Below, piece after piece: positions 51,092 through 60,300 of a stretch of 64,000 bases of DNA (within the stretch, counting starts at the first letter, position 1; every line of letters begins with the position of its first letter). The notes under the pieces were generated by a model that saw only the letters and a program-made list of their open reading frames with translations, ran no database searches and was not told the DNA's origin. The position numbers and the translations under genes were made by a program. Source of the DNA: JAVKFY01 sp040223615 (lineage in GTDB: Bacteria; Pseudomonadota; Alphaproteobacteria; GCA-2731375); NCBI GenBank assembly GCA_040223615.1, contig JAVKFY010000010.1:84337-148336 (forward strand), written 5' to 3'.

Positions 51092-51994
51092 ATGACTCGA
51101 ATGCCCACCCGCGATCTGGTCGGCTACGGCCCGGATGTTCCGACCAAGCCCTGGCCGAACGGAGCTCGCCTGGCGATCAACATCGTCGTCAACTACGAAG
51201 AGGGCTCGGAGCGTTCCTTCGCGATGGGCGATCCGGATCAGGAGAGCCTGTCCGACTGGGGCGCCTATGTCACGCCGCCGGAAATCCGAAATCTCGCCGT
51301 CGAATCCGTGAGCGAGTACGGCTCGCGCGTCGCGATCTGGCGCCTGCTGCGGCTGTTCGACGACCTTGACGTCCGGACTACCTTTTTTGCCTGCGCCGTG
51401 GCCTTCGAACAGAACCCGCAAGTGGCAACTGCCACGGTTGCCGCCGGTCACGAGATCTGCAGCCACGGCTGGCGCTGGGAGGAAGTGTTCCGGTTGAGCG
51501 AGGACGAGGAGCGCCAGCACATCGAGATGGCGCTCGACTCGTTCGAGAAAACCTGCGGCGTTCGGCCGTCGGGCTGGTACTGCCGCTATGGACCCAGTGA
51601 ACGGACGCGACGCCTGCTGATCGAACATGGTGGCTTTCTGTACGACGCCGACGCCTACAACGATGACAGCCCTTACTTCGTCGAGGTCGAGGGACGCCGC
51701 CATCTGGTTCTGCCCTATACCACCGACAACAACGACATCAACTTCTGGCTGGCGCCGGGCTTCGCGGTAGCCGGCGATTTCGCCGGCTACCTGTGTGATG
51801 CCTTTGACGTTTTGTATGCGGAATCTGCGCGCACGCCGCGAATGATGTCGATCGGCCTGCACCCGCGCATTATCGGCCGGCCAGGCCGGATCGGCGGCCT
51901 GCGTCGCTTCATCGAGTACGCCAAGCAGTTCCCCGATGCCTGGTTCACCACGCGCGAGGAAATCGCCCGCGCCTGGCTCGCCATGCACGGTTAA
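51092..51994 (+). CDS. Polysaccharide-deacetylase-fold allantoinase (PuuE-like)
   Basis: 300-residue NodB-fold hydrolase. The N-terminal RDLVGYGPDVPTKPWPNGARLAINIVVNYEEGSE (split as DLVGYGPDVP and INIVVNYEEGSE) matches the PuuE allantoinase opening (RDLVGYGxxPPxPxWPGGARIAVQFVLNYEEG), distinct from chitin deacetylases. Other segments are DVRTTFFACAVA, AGHEICSHGWRWEE (about 125-138), and the C-terminal FHPR-type GLHPRIIGRPGR. GGAGA lies 5 bp before the ATG. It is followed by the importer, the M20 enzyme and ureidoglycolate lyase, which strengthens an allantoin-ring-opening role. It lacks metal-like ligands of classic allantoinase, as expected for PuuE. Confidence 0.85.
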   Translation: MTRMPTRDLVGYGPDVPTKPWPNGARLAINIVVNYEEGSERSFAMGDPDQESLSDWGAYVTPPEIRNLAVESVSEYGSRVAIWRLLRLFDDLDVRTTFFACAVAFEQNPQVATATVAAGHEICSHGWRWEEVFRLSEDEERQHIEMALDSFEKTCGVRPSGWYCRYGPSERTRRLLIEHGGFLYDADAYNDDSPYFVEVEGRRHLVLPYTTDNNDINFWLAPGFAVAGDFAGYLCDAFDVLYAESARTPRMMSIGLHPRIIGRPGRIGGLRRFIEYAKQFPDAWFTTREEIARAWLAMHG

Positions 51995-52023
51995 ACCCGG
52001 AAACGGAGCGAAGGGAGAGAGTG

Positions 52024-53112
52024 ATGACGATGACGAAATGGCTCATCGCAGCGGGAATGTCCGTCGCGTTGACGGCGCCGGCGGCGGCGGCCGATCTCGA
52101 TTACTTCAAGTCGCGCCTGGACGCCTACCGCGACAAGCCCGAATTCGTGGCGCCGGGTCCGGCGTTCGACGCCAAGAGCTGCATGGCCGGAAAGAAGATA
52201 CTGACCATCCCGGTGACCAGCGCCAACCCCTTCAACCTGAACATCCATAAGGGCATGGTGAAGGCCGCCAAGGCTGTTGGTTTCGAGCTGGTGCAGTACG
52301 AGAACCAGGGGCAGCCAACGCAGTGGGCGCAAGGCGTCAACCACGCGATCAACAACGGTTTCGACCTCATCGACATGGTCGGCGGCACTGACCCGCGCGT
52401 GCTGGTACCGCAGATGCAGGCTGCCAGGGAGGCCGGCATACCGACGGTCGCGTCGCACTATAGCGGGCTAGAACAGACCGTCGAGTATGCCAGCCATTCC
52501 GTGCCGATCGATTACTTCACGGCCGGTCAGCTCCTGATCGACTGGGCCGCCGCCGAGACTGGCGGCAAGCTCAAGGGACTTCTCGTCTACTCCACCGGCC
52601 CGCTGTCGACCGACTCGATGATGGCCGGCATCGACGCCGAGATGGCTAAGTGCGAGGGATGTGAACTGATCAAGAAGAACATTCTGGTCACCGAGTGGGC
52701 GACCCGTATACAGCCGACTGTGCAATCGACCCTGCTGGCGAACCCGGACATCAACTACATCGTCGTCATGTATGACAGCATGTCGCAGTTCGTGGTGCCC
52801 GCGGTTGAGATTGTCGGCGCGCGGGAGCGGGCTCCGATCGTGGCCTTCAACGGCACCGACTTCGTCATCGGCTTCGTGCAGCAGGGCAAGGTGGCAATGG
52901 ACATCGGCGAGAACCTCGACTGGGTAGGTTACGCCATCATGGACGCCGAGATGCGCATCCTGTGCGGGCTGGATCCGATCGACGACCCGAAGATCCCGTT
53001 CTACCTGTTCACCAAGGAGAATGCGAAGGACGCCGGCGTGCCGCCAGAGCCTTCCATGGGCTACGGCGACGCCTATGTCGACGGGTACCTGAAGCTCTGG
53101 GGCATCAAGTAG
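52024..53112 (+). CDS. Ribose-type ABC transporter substrate-binding protein
   Basis: 362-residue type-1 periplasmic binding protein (Peripla_BP_4 family, relatives of RbsB and rhizopine-binding proteins). A signal peptide (MTMTKWLIAAGMSVALTAPAAA, cut after the AAA near residue 23) is followed by the mature N-domain with ILTIPVTSANPFN (about 58-70). ATG at 52024 is preferred over GTG at 52021 because GGGAGA at 52013-52018 fits. It precedes a fused-domain ATPase and a permease, then the ureide enzymes, so the ligand is probably allantoin or a related ureide rather than a sugar. Confidence 0.83.
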   Translation: MTMTKWLIAAGMSVALTAPAAAADLDYFKSRLDAYRDKPEFVAPGPAFDAKSCMAGKKILTIPVTSANPFNLNIHKGMVKAAKAVGFELVQYENQGQPTQWAQGVNHAINNGFDLIDMVGGTDPRVLVPQMQAAREAGIPTVASHYSGLEQTVEYASHSVPIDYFTAGQLLIDWAAAETGGKLKGLLVYSTGPLSTDSMMAGIDAEMAKCEGCELIKKNILVTEWATRIQPTVQSTLLANPDINYIVVMYDSMSQFVVPAVEIVGARERAPIVAFNGTDFVIGFVQQGKVAMDIGENLDWVGYAIMDAEMRILCGLDPIDDPKIPFYLFTKENAKDAGVPPEPSMGYGDAYVDGYLKLWGIK

Positions 53113-54707
53113 TGTCCACCGCGCCCGGGGTGGCGCCGACCGGCGCCACCCCGCTGCTTCAGTTCCGCCACCTGTCGAAGTCGTTCGGCGGCGAGCGCGC
53201 GCTGGACGACGTCGAACTCACCATCGCGCCAGGCGAAGTGCATGGCTTGCTCGGTCAGAACGGCAGCGGCAAGTCGACACTGATCAAGGTCCTGGCCGGC
53301 TACCACGCCCCCGAGCCCGGCGCCGAACTTGCGATCAACGGCGAGCAGGTGCCGCTGCCGCTGGCCGTCGGCGGCTTCCGGCGCTATGGCGTGGCCTTTG
53401 TACACCAGCACCTCGGGCTGATCCCGTCGCTGAGCGTCACGGAAAACCTGTTCTGCGGCGAGTTGGCGTCGCGGTCGCTTTGGGCAATCTCCTGGCGTCG
53501 CCTGCGCGAACGCGCCGTCAACCTGTTCGACGAGTTTGGGCTAGCCATCGAACCGGACATCGATGTGCGTCGGCTGCCGCCGGTGCAAAGGGCGCTGCTC
53601 GCCATCGTCAGAGCGGTACTGGAGATGCGCGAGACCGCGGGCGAACGCCATCGCGGTCTGTTGGTTCTGGACGAGCCGACCCCGTTCCTGCCGAAGCACG
53701 ACGTCGACCAGCTGTTCAGTCTGGTCCGCGACATCGTCGCGACCGGCGCCAGCGCCATCTTTGTCTCGCACGACGTCGACGAGGTCATGGACATCACCGA
53801 CCGCGCCACGGTCCTGCGCGATGGCCGCCGTGCCGGCACGCTGGTGACGCGAGAGGCGACCAAGCAGGACTTCATCGAGATGATCGTGGGCCGCCGCTTC
53901 GAGCTGACGGCGCCGTCGCACCCGACATTCACCCGTGACGAGGCGACCATCCGCATTGAGAACCTGACCTGCGACACGGTGCCAGGGCTGTCGCTCGACC
54001 TGCACCGCGGCGAGGTCGTCGGCTTAACCGGCCTGATTGGCGCCGGCTTCGACGACGTGCCCTACGCACTGTTCGGCGCAGCCGGCACCACCTCGGGTCG
54101 GCTGCAGATACCCGACCGACGCATCGACCTGGCGACGCTTGATCCGCGGTCGGCGATTGCCGCGGGCATCGTCCTGCTTCCAGGCGACCGGCAGAACAGC
54201 GCCGCCATCGGCGCGCTCAGCGTCACGGACAATGTCACGATGGCGGCGCTGGGTCGTTACTTCCGCCCCTGGCTGCTCGATCGCGCCCGGATGCGCACGC
54301 GCACGCGGGATCTCGCCGCAGAGTTCGAGGTTCGCCCGAATGCCCCTGACGCCCGGTTCGAGGCGCTGAGCGGCGGCAATCAGCAGAAGGCCTTGCTGGC
54401 GAAGTGGATGCAGTCGGACCCGATGCTGATCTTGCTCGACGAGCCGACCCAGGGCGTCGACGTCGGCGCCCGGCAGACCGTGTTCAAGGCGATCGCCGAG
54501 GTTGCCGGCCGCGGCGCAACCGTCGTCTGCGCGAGCTCGGACTACGAACAACTCGCTGCGATCTGCGACCGCGTGCTGGTATTCAGCCACGGCCGCGTCG
54601 TGAGTACCCTGGAGGGCGATGCCGTGACCAAGGACAGCATTGCTGAACACTGCTACCAGAGCCTGGACAGCGCCCTCCGCGACCCGGCAAGGCAAGGAAC
54701 CGGATGA
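53112..54707 (+). CDS. Ribose-type ABC transporter ATP-binding protein (two ABC domains)
   Basis: 531-residue RbsA-like double ATPase. Domain 1 has Walker A GQNGSGKST (about 48), an atypical signature (RLPPVQRALLAI), and Walker B LLVLDEPTPFL. Domain 2 begins HRGEVVGLTGLIGAGFDDVP, where the Walker A is degenerate as in RbsA, then LSGGNQQKALLAKW and LILLDEPTQGVD. GTG at 53112 overlaps the previous stop (TAGTG). It powers the importer formed with the neighbouring binding protein and permease. Confidence 0.87.
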   Translation: MSTAPGVAPTGATPLLQFRHLSKSFGGERALDDVELTIAPGEVHGLLGQNGSGKSTLIKVLAGYHAPEPGAELAINGEQVPLPLAVGGFRRYGVAFVHQHLGLIPSLSVTENLFCGELASRSLWAISWRRLRERAVNLFDEFGLAIEPDIDVRRLPPVQRALLAIVRAVLEMRETAGERHRGLLVLDEPTPFLPKHDVDQLFSLVRDIVATGASAIFVSHDVDEVMDITDRATVLRDGRRAGTLVTREATKQDFIEMIVGRRFELTAPSHPTFTRDEATIRIENLTCDTVPGLSLDLHRGEVVGLTGLIGAGFDDVPYALFGAAGTTSGRLQIPDRRIDLATLDPRSAIAAGIVLLPGDRQNSAAIGALSVTDNVTMAALGRYFRPWLLDRARMRTRTRDLAAEFEVRPNAPDARFEALSGGNQQKALLAKWMQSDPMLILLDEPTQGVDVGARQTVFKAIAEVAGRGATVVCASSDYEQLAAICDRVLVFSHGRVVSTLEGDAVTKDSIAEHCYQSLDSALRDPARQGTG

Positions 54708-55711
54708 CCAGCGACGCGCCGACCACCACGAGCCAGGACAAGCGTCAGAGTCGGGCCGGCAGCAGCTTCGTCCGCTATGCCGAGCGCTTCGGCCTGATCG
54801 TCGTCTGGCTCATCCTGATCGGCATCTTCGGCCTGACCACGCCCGGCACGTTCCTGAGCTGGCCGAACTTCTCCACCATATTCGGCTCGCAGGCCGTGCT
54901 CGTGGTGGTCACCCTTGGCCTGATCATCCCGTTAACCGCCAACGATTTCGACGTTTCAATCGCCAATGTGATGACGATGGCTTCGATGATCGTCGGCGTT
55001 CTGAACGTCCACCACGGGTTGCCGATCGGCTGGTGCATCCTGGCAGCGTTGGCTGCCGGCGCCCTGGTCGGATTCTGCAACGGCTTCTTCATCACCGTGT
55101 TCCGCATCCATTCGCTGATCGTCACGCTCGGCGTCGGCACCTTCGTGCACGGCATCACCTTGTGGATCAGCGGCTCGATCACGATCTCCGGCATCTCCAG
55201 CGAGTTGATCAGATGGGTGATGATCGAGCGGCTGTTCGGTATCCCGCTGGCCTTCTACTACGCGATGACGTTATGCGCACTGCTCTACTATGTGCTGGAG
55301 TTCACCGCGATCGGCCGACGCATGCTTTTCGTCGGGCGCGGTCGCGACGTGGCTCGCCTGAGTGGCATCCGTGTCGACCGCGTGCGCTGGGGCTGCATGG
55401 TTGCCTCGGCCCTGCTCGGCTCGGTGGCCGGCGTGATGTATGCCGGCACGACCGGCGCGGCCGACCCGGTCTCTGGCCTGTCGTACCTGTTGCCGGCCTT
55501 TGCCGCCGCCTTCCTCGGCGCGACCTCGATCGTGCCTGGCCGCTTCAACCCGTTGGGCGCGGCGCTGGCCGTCTACTTCCTGGTCACCGGCATCACCGGC
55601 CTGACCTTCATGGGCATCGACACGTTCGTGCACGAACTGTTCTACGGCGGCGCACTGGTCATCGCGGTGTCGATCTCGCAGTTGGTCGGCGGCCGCGAGG
55701 AACGCTTCTGA
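54704..55711 (+). CDS. Ribose-type ABC transporter permease (RbsC-like)
   Basis: 335-residue permease with about 9-10 membrane helices. An N-terminal Ser/Thr/Gln-rich cytoplasmic stretch precedes the first helix at about residue 33. Conserved are PLTANDFDVSIANVMTMASMI (about 75-95; usual family DLSVG is DVSIA here) and the GFCNGFFITVFRIHSLIVTLG region. The ATG overlaps the ATPase stop (ATGA). It forms the membrane channel of the ureide importer; the next gene, a ureide hydrolase, follows by 35 bp. Confidence 0.87.
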   Translation: MTSDAPTTTSQDKRQSRAGSSFVRYAERFGLIVVWLILIGIFGLTTPGTFLSWPNFSTIFGSQAVLVVVTLGLIIPLTANDFDVSIANVMTMASMIVGVLNVHHGLPIGWCILAALAAGALVGFCNGFFITVFRIHSLIVTLGVGTFVHGITLWISGSITISGISSELIRWVMIERLFGIPLAFYYAMTLCALLYYVLEFTAIGRRMLFVGRGRDVARLSGIRVDRVRWGCMVASALLGSVAGVMYAGTTGAADPVSGLSYLLPAFAAAFLGATSIVPGRFNPLGAALAVYFLVTGITGLTFMGIDTFVHELFYGGALVIAVSISQLVGGREERF

Positions 55712-55746
55712 AGACGCGGCGAGCGATCTCGCATGGGAGGGTTTGA

Positions 55747-56985
55747 GTGGCGTCCAACAGTCTGTCCATCGACGGTGACCGTCTGCTTGCCGACCTGCGC
55801 GAGCTGGCGCAGATCGGCAAGGTCGGGACCGGCGTGCGGCGCCTCAGCTTCGGTGCCGAAGATGTTGAAGCGCGCGGCTGGCTCCAGGCTCGAATGAGCG
55901 GCGCCGGCCTCGATGCCACCATTGACGGCATAGGCAACGTCGTCGGCCGGATGCCTGGTGTCGACCGGGCGATCCTCATCGGCTCGCATACCGACACCGT
56001 GCCGAGCGGTGGCTGGCTCGACGGCGCCATGGGCGTGATCTTCGGCCTGGAACTGGCGCGTACGTTACACGCCAGCGGCGTGGCTGGGCTTGGCATCGAT
56101 GTCATCTCCTTCGCCGACGAGGAAGGCACGTTCGTCGGTACCACGGGCGCGAAATCGCTTTGCGGCGAACTTCCCGACGACGCCCTGGACGCCGCCCGGG
56201 ACGCCGATGGCACCAGCCTGCGCAATGCGCTCGCCAAGGCCGGCTGGGCGGACCGGCCGCCCTGTCGCCTCGATCCCGACCGGCACGTCGCCTACCTGGA
56301 GGCACATATCGAGCAGGGCCCACGGTTGGAGGCCGCCGGCCTCAGAATCGGCATCGTGACCGCGATCGTCGGCATGCGGCGAATGCGCGTCCGGTTCTTT
56401 GGGCGCAACGACCATGCCGGAACAACGCCAATGGCGATGCGCCAGGACGCCGGCTCGGCGCTGCTCCGGTTCGGCGCCGCGGTGTTGCAACGCTTCGAGC
56501 AATTGGCCGGTCCCGAGACGGTCTGGAATGTCGGAGCCATCCGGGTCGAGCCCGGCGCCGCCAATGTCGTGCAGAGCGTCAGTGAGATGATCGTCGAGTA
56601 TCGCGACCGCAGCGATGCCCAGCTCGATCGGATGGAGCAGGCGTTGCAGGCCATCGCCAACGAGGCGGCCAAGGCCGCACAGGCCGATGTCGGCTTCGAG
56701 CCCGTGATGCGAATGGCCCCGGCCGAAATGGACGCGAGTCTGGCCGACCACATCGAGCAGGCCGCAGCGGCACAAGGCGTACCGACAATGCGCATGCAGA
56801 GCGGCGCCGGACACGACGCCATGGTGCTCGCCCGTCACGTCCCCACAGCGATGCTGTTCGTGCCCAGCATCGGCGGGCGCAGTCACGACCTTAGCGAGGA
56901 CACCGACGAGGCGGATATCCGTCTGGGGTGCCAAGTGCTCGCCGACGCCGTCAGCCGCATCATCGCCGCGGAGAATGAGCAATGA
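55747..56985 (+). CDS. M20-family amidohydrolase, allantoate amidohydrolase / N-carbamoyl-amino-acid hydrolase type
   Basis: 412-residue Zn-dependent hydrolase of the AllC/HyuC/beta-ureidopropionase family. Metal ligands appear in GSHTDTVPSGGWLDGAMG (His and Asp, about residues 79-95), Glu pair in FADEEGTFVG (about 120-129), and the C-terminal SHDLSEDTDEADI. The dimerisation-domain GRNDHAGTTPMAMRQDA is typical. GTG at 55747 follows GGGAGGG. It overlaps the ureidoglycolate lyase gene by 4 bp, and the allantoinase-like gene is upstream. In this context it most likely cleaves allantoate to ureidoglycine/ureidoglycolate and ammonia/CO2, although carbamoyl amino acid hydrolysis is also possible. 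Confidence 0.87.
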   Translation: MASNSLSIDGDRLLADLRELAQIGKVGTGVRRLSFGAEDVEARGWLQARMSGAGLDATIDGIGNVVGRMPGVDRAILIGSHTDTVPSGGWLDGAMGVIFGLELARTLHASGVAGLGIDVISFADEEGTFVGTTGAKSLCGELPDDALDAARDADGTSLRNALAKAGWADRPPCRLDPDRHVAYLEAHIEQGPRLEAAGLRIGIVTAIVGMRRMRVRFFGRNDHAGTTPMAMRQDAGSALLRFGAAVLQRFEQLAGPETVWNVGAIRVEPGAANVVQSVSEMIVEYRDRSDAQLDRMEQALQAIANEAAKAAQADVGFEPVMRMAPAEMDASLADHIEQAAAAQGVPTMRMQSGAGHDAMVLARHVPTAMLFVPSIGGRSHDLSEDTDEADIRLGCQVLADAVSRIIAAENEQ

Positions 56986-57458
56986 CGACACTGAAGACCG
57001 AGCCGCTTTCCGCCGAAGCGTTCGCGCCGTTCGGCGACGTTTTCCAGGCCCCTGCGCAGGGCGCCCGCCTGGACCGCGCCGAGACGCTGTCCAATCGGCG
57101 CGGCGCCGATGCCGCGCCATGCCTCCTGCTCGCGACGTTGGCGCCCTCGGCGCTGCCCCTGGAGGCAACCCTGATGGAACGGCACCCGCATTCGTCGCAG
57201 ACCTTCGTGCCGATGGCGGGAGGCCGTTATCTGGTCATGGTTGCCCCGCACGCAGTAGCCGGCGGACCGGACATGGCACGGGCGCGTGCTTTCATCGCAT
57301 CGCCCGGCCAAGGCGTCACCTACCGGCCAGACACCTGGCACCACGGCGCTACGGTGCTTGACCGCGACACCACCTTCGCCGTCTTCATGTGGAACGACGG
57401 CAGCGACGACGATACCGAGTTTCTCCCGCTGGACCGGCCGGTGACGGTCGCCGGCTGA
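56982..57458 (+). CDS. allA: Ureidoglycolate lyase
   Basis: 158-residue cupin enzyme, the usual AllA length (about 160). Family segments are FAPFGDVFQAP (about 13-23), MERHPHSSQTFVPM (about 63-76), and YRPDTWHHGATVLD with FMWNDGSDDDTEF near the C-terminus. It splits ureidoglycolate into glyoxylate and urea, the last step of the ureide pathway. The start overlaps the previous gene by 4 bp. It converges with the second HyuB gene 8 bp later. Confidence 0.92.
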   Translation: MTTLKTEPLSAEAFAPFGDVFQAPAQGARLDRAETLSNRRGADAAPCLLLATLAPSALPLEATLMERHPHSSQTFVPMAGGRYLVMVAPHAVAGGPDMARARAFIASPGQGVTYRPDTWHHGATVLDRDTTFAVFMWNDGSDDDTEFLPLDRPVTVAG

Positions 57459-57465
57459 GCCGCCC

Positions 57466-59250
57466 TCAGCCGCGCAGCCGGTTGGTCTCGGCCTCGTCGA
57501 GCGCCCCGTCCTTCACTGCCACCGCATAGACATCGCGGGCCACTTGCGGCGTAAACAGACCGTCGCCGACATCGCGGACGACTAGCGACGGGTCGCGCCG
57601 TTTCGGGTCGCCGAAGCCGCCGCCGCCGGCACCGAGGCAAATCAGTCGCTCGCCGGCGCGGATCGCCCGGTACTGCAGTTTCGAGGGCAGCGAAGTTTGG
57701 TCACCGTTTGACCCTGCCAGCAGGGCCTGCGCCGTCTGTCCTTCGTCGCCGCCATCGAGGCCCCAGGGCCGGAACATGTGACCTTCGCCCTCGATGGACG
57801 CGCCGCCATCGGACAGAAACGAGATCTCCTTCACGGTGCTGACGCCACCGCGCCAGCGTCCGGCGCCGCCGACCTGGTCGCGCAGCTCGTAGCGTTCGAC
57901 CCGCAGCGGCGTATGGGTTTCCACGTCCTCGATCGGATTGTTCCTGGTGTTGGCGTAGAGCGTGTCGACCGCGTCCATGCCGTCCTTGCCCTGCCGTCCG
58001 CCGTAACTGCCCTCAAAGATCTCCATGTGCACCCAGTGCTGACCGTCGCGCATGCCGGAAAAGGCGACCACTTTCAGGTTGCCGATCCCAGCCGACACCT
58101 GGCTCGGCACCGCCTGCGCCAATGCTTTCATGATCGTGTCGGCGACGGCGTTCCCGGGACAGAATCGAGCGATTGTCGGCGCCGGGAAGACAGGATTCGC
58201 CAGCGTGCCCCTGGGTGCGACGATCTTGATCGGCCGGGTCAAGCCACTGTTCTGCGGGATATCGCCGTAGATGCTGGTATCGAGGAGGATCGATCTCAGC
58301 ACCAGCCAGATCGCGACGTCCACCGTACCGGCCAACGGCATGTTGATCGGGCGATCCGGCACCTGCGGCGCCGTCCCGGTCAGGTCGACCGTCAGTTCGT
58401 CGCCCTCGATCCGCACCGTGGCGGTGATCGGCAATTTCTTGTACGCCGGATCGGGGTCGTTCTCGTAGCCGTCAATGTAGGTCGTGGCGGTGAACTCGCC
58501 GTCAGGGAGCTTGCGGATAGCGTCGCGCATCATGCGCTCCGAATGGTCGAACAGCGCCTCCGCGGCCGCCTCAATCGTGGCGAGCCCATAGCGCTCTATC
58601 AGTTCCAGGTGACGGTCGGCACCGATGCGCGCCGCAGCGACCTGGGCCTCCATGTCTCCAACGACGAGGTCCGAGACCCGGATGTTGTCCCGCAGCAACT
58701 GCCACACGGCGTCGTTGCGCTTGCCCTCGTCATAAACCTTGATCGCCTTGAACTGCAGTCCCTCGGCATAGGCGTCGACCGCCTCGACGATGCCACAGCT
58801 GCCGGGCGCCAGCGCGCCGATGTCCAGGTGATGCGCCGTGGTCATCGAGAAGCCGACCAGGTCGCCGCCATGGAACACCGGCACACAGAAGCCGACGTCA
58901 GGCCCGTGGCTCGCACCGTTGTAGGCGTCGTTGTGCATCACGACATCGCCAGGCCGCAGGGTCTCGCCGCGCTTCTTCATCTCGGCGAGAATGCCACGCA
59001 CGTAACCCGGTATCGGGCCGGACTGCAGCGGCGTCGACTGCTTGCTCTCGCACAACTGCCGGCAGTGCCGATCGATCAGGGCAGCGCCGAAGTCCTCCGA
59101 TTCCCGGATGATCGACGAATAGGACATCCGCATCAGCTTGTAGCCCATCTCGATCGCGACATTCTCAAGCGCGCCCTGGATCACGCTCGCCGTCACCGGA
59201 TCGATGGTGGTGTTCGCTTGCTCGATGCTCGAGACGACTTCAGACATCAT
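57466..59250 (-). CDS. Second hydantoinase B / oxoprolinase B subunit
   Basis: 594-residue HyuB homologue with the same signature regions as the gene at 40897-42702: VIQGALENVAIEMGYKLMRM (first part) and RESEDFGAALIDRH, DVVMHNDAYNGASHGPDV, and the C-terminal LGAGGGGFGDP. The two differ mostly in the middle. Start position is uncertain: ATGs at 59250, 59247 and 59265 are possible, the first two behind GGTGAGG. No HyuA gene is adjacent; it is downstream of the oligopeptide-type importer on the same strand. It would need a HyuA partner from elsewhere, for example 42699-44768. Confidence 0.87.
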   Translation of the reverse strand: MMSEVVSSIEQANTTIDPVTASVIQGALENVAIEMGYKLMRMSYSSIIRESEDFGAALIDRHCRQLCESKQSTPLQSGPIPGYVRGILAEMKKRGETLRPGDVVMHNDAYNGASHGPDVGFCVPVFHGGDLVGFSMTTAHHLDIGALAPGSCGIVEAVDAYAEGLQFKAIKVYDEGKRNDAVWQLLRDNIRVSDLVVGDMEAQVAAARIGADRHLELIERYGLATIEAAAEALFDHSERMMRDAIRKLPDGEFTATTYIDGYENDPDPAYKKLPITATVRIEGDELTVDLTGTAPQVPDRPINMPLAGTVDVAIWLVLRSILLDTSIYGDIPQNSGLTRPIKIVAPRGTLANPVFPAPTIARFCPGNAVADTIMKALAQAVPSQVSAGIGNLKVVAFSGMRDGQHWVHMEIFEGSYGGRQGKDGMDAVDTLYANTRNNPIEDVETHTPLRVERYELRDQVGGAGRWRGGVSTVKEISFLSDGGASIEGEGHMFRPWGLDGGDEGQTAQALLAGSNGDQTSLPSKLQYRAIRAGERLICLGAGGGGFGDPKRRDPSLVVRDVGDGLFTPQVARDVYAVAVKDGALDEAETNRLRG

Positions 59251-59289
59251 CCTCACCCATTGCAATTGCGCTCAGCGTCAAGTCTACCA

Positions 59290-60300
59290 CTACTGGATGA
59301 CCGGAGGCACCGCCCGGCCAGCCCCGTCTTCCTCGACCAGATGACAGGCGACCTGGCGGCCCTGGCCCAGTTTCCGCAGCGCCGGCACCTCTTGCCGGCA
59401 CCGCGCCACGGCGAGCGGACAGCGCGTGTGGAATGCGCAGCCGCCCGGGTTATCGACCGGGCTCGGCAGATCACCCTGCAACACTATCTGCTCGCGGCCG
59501 CCCACGCTGTCAGGATCAAGCCGCGGCACCGCGCTGATCAGGGCCTGGGTGTATGGATGCAAAGGCATCGTCCAGATCTCGTCGCGGGAGGAGACCTCGA
59601 CGATGCGCCCCAAGTACATGACCATGATCCGATCGGCGAGGTGCGCGACGACCGACAGGTCGTGCGAGATGAAGAGCAGTGACAGCGAGAACTCCGCCTG
59701 CACCTCGACCAGCAGGTTCAGCACCTGGGCCTGGACCGATAGGTCAAGCGCCGAAACCGGCTCGTCGCAGATCAGCAAATCGGGGTTGAGCGCCAAGGCG
59801 CGCGCAATTCCGATGCGTTGCCGCTGGCCGCCGGAGAACTCGTGCGGATAGCGCTCGGCGTGTTCCGGCCTCAGCCCGACCCGCTGCATCAACGTCATGA
59901 CCCGTTCGCGCCGCTCGACAGGCGTTCCGATGCGATGCACCTCCAGCGGTTCCTCGAGCAGCCGGCCGACCGTCACCCGCGGGTTGAGCGATGCATAGGG
60001 GTCCTGGAACACCATCTGCATCCTGCGTCGGAAGGGACGCAGCCGGTCACGGCTGAGGCCGCTGATCTCCTTGCCGTCGATCATGATCGAACCGCTGTCC
60101 GGATCGATCAGGCGCATGATCGCCTTGCCCAGGGTCGACTTGCCGCAGCCCGACTCGCCGACCAGTCCGACGGTTTCAGCGCGCGCGACATCGAAGCTGA
60201 CCGCGTTGACCGCCTGCAGCGTGCCGCCCGCGACCCGGAACGTCTTCACCAGGTCGCGAACGGCCAGGACCGGCTCATCCCGGGAAGTAGCAGGCGACAT
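59290..60300 (-). CDS. Oligopeptide-type ABC transporter ATP-binding protein (OppF-like)
   Basis: 336-residue ATPase with Walker A GESGCGKST (about 48), Q-loop VFQDPYASLNP, signature EFSGGQRQRIGIARAL, Walker B LLICDEPVSALD, and the C-terminal Opp/Dpp domain with GGCAFHTRCP, whose Cys residues often bind a metal or FeS cluster. The start at 60300 overlaps the OppD stop by 26 bp. It pairs with OppD (60275-61255) to drive the importer. Confidence 0.9.
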   Translation of the reverse strand: MSPATSRDEPVLAVRDLVKTFRVAGGTLQAVNAVSFDVARAETVGLVGESGCGKSTLGKAIMRLIDPDSGSIMIDGKEISGLSRDRLRPFRRRMQMVFQDPYASLNPRVTVGRLLEEPLEVHRIGTPVERRERVMTLMQRVGLRPEHAERYPHEFSGGQRQRIGIARALALNPDLLICDEPVSALDLSVQAQVLNLLVEVQAEFSLSLLFISHDLSVVAHLADRIMVMYLGRIVEVSSRDEIWTMPLHPYTQALISAVPRLDPDSVGGREQIVLQGDLPSPVDNPGGCAFHTRCPLAVARCRQEVPALRKLGQGRQVACHLVEEDGAGRAVPPVIQ

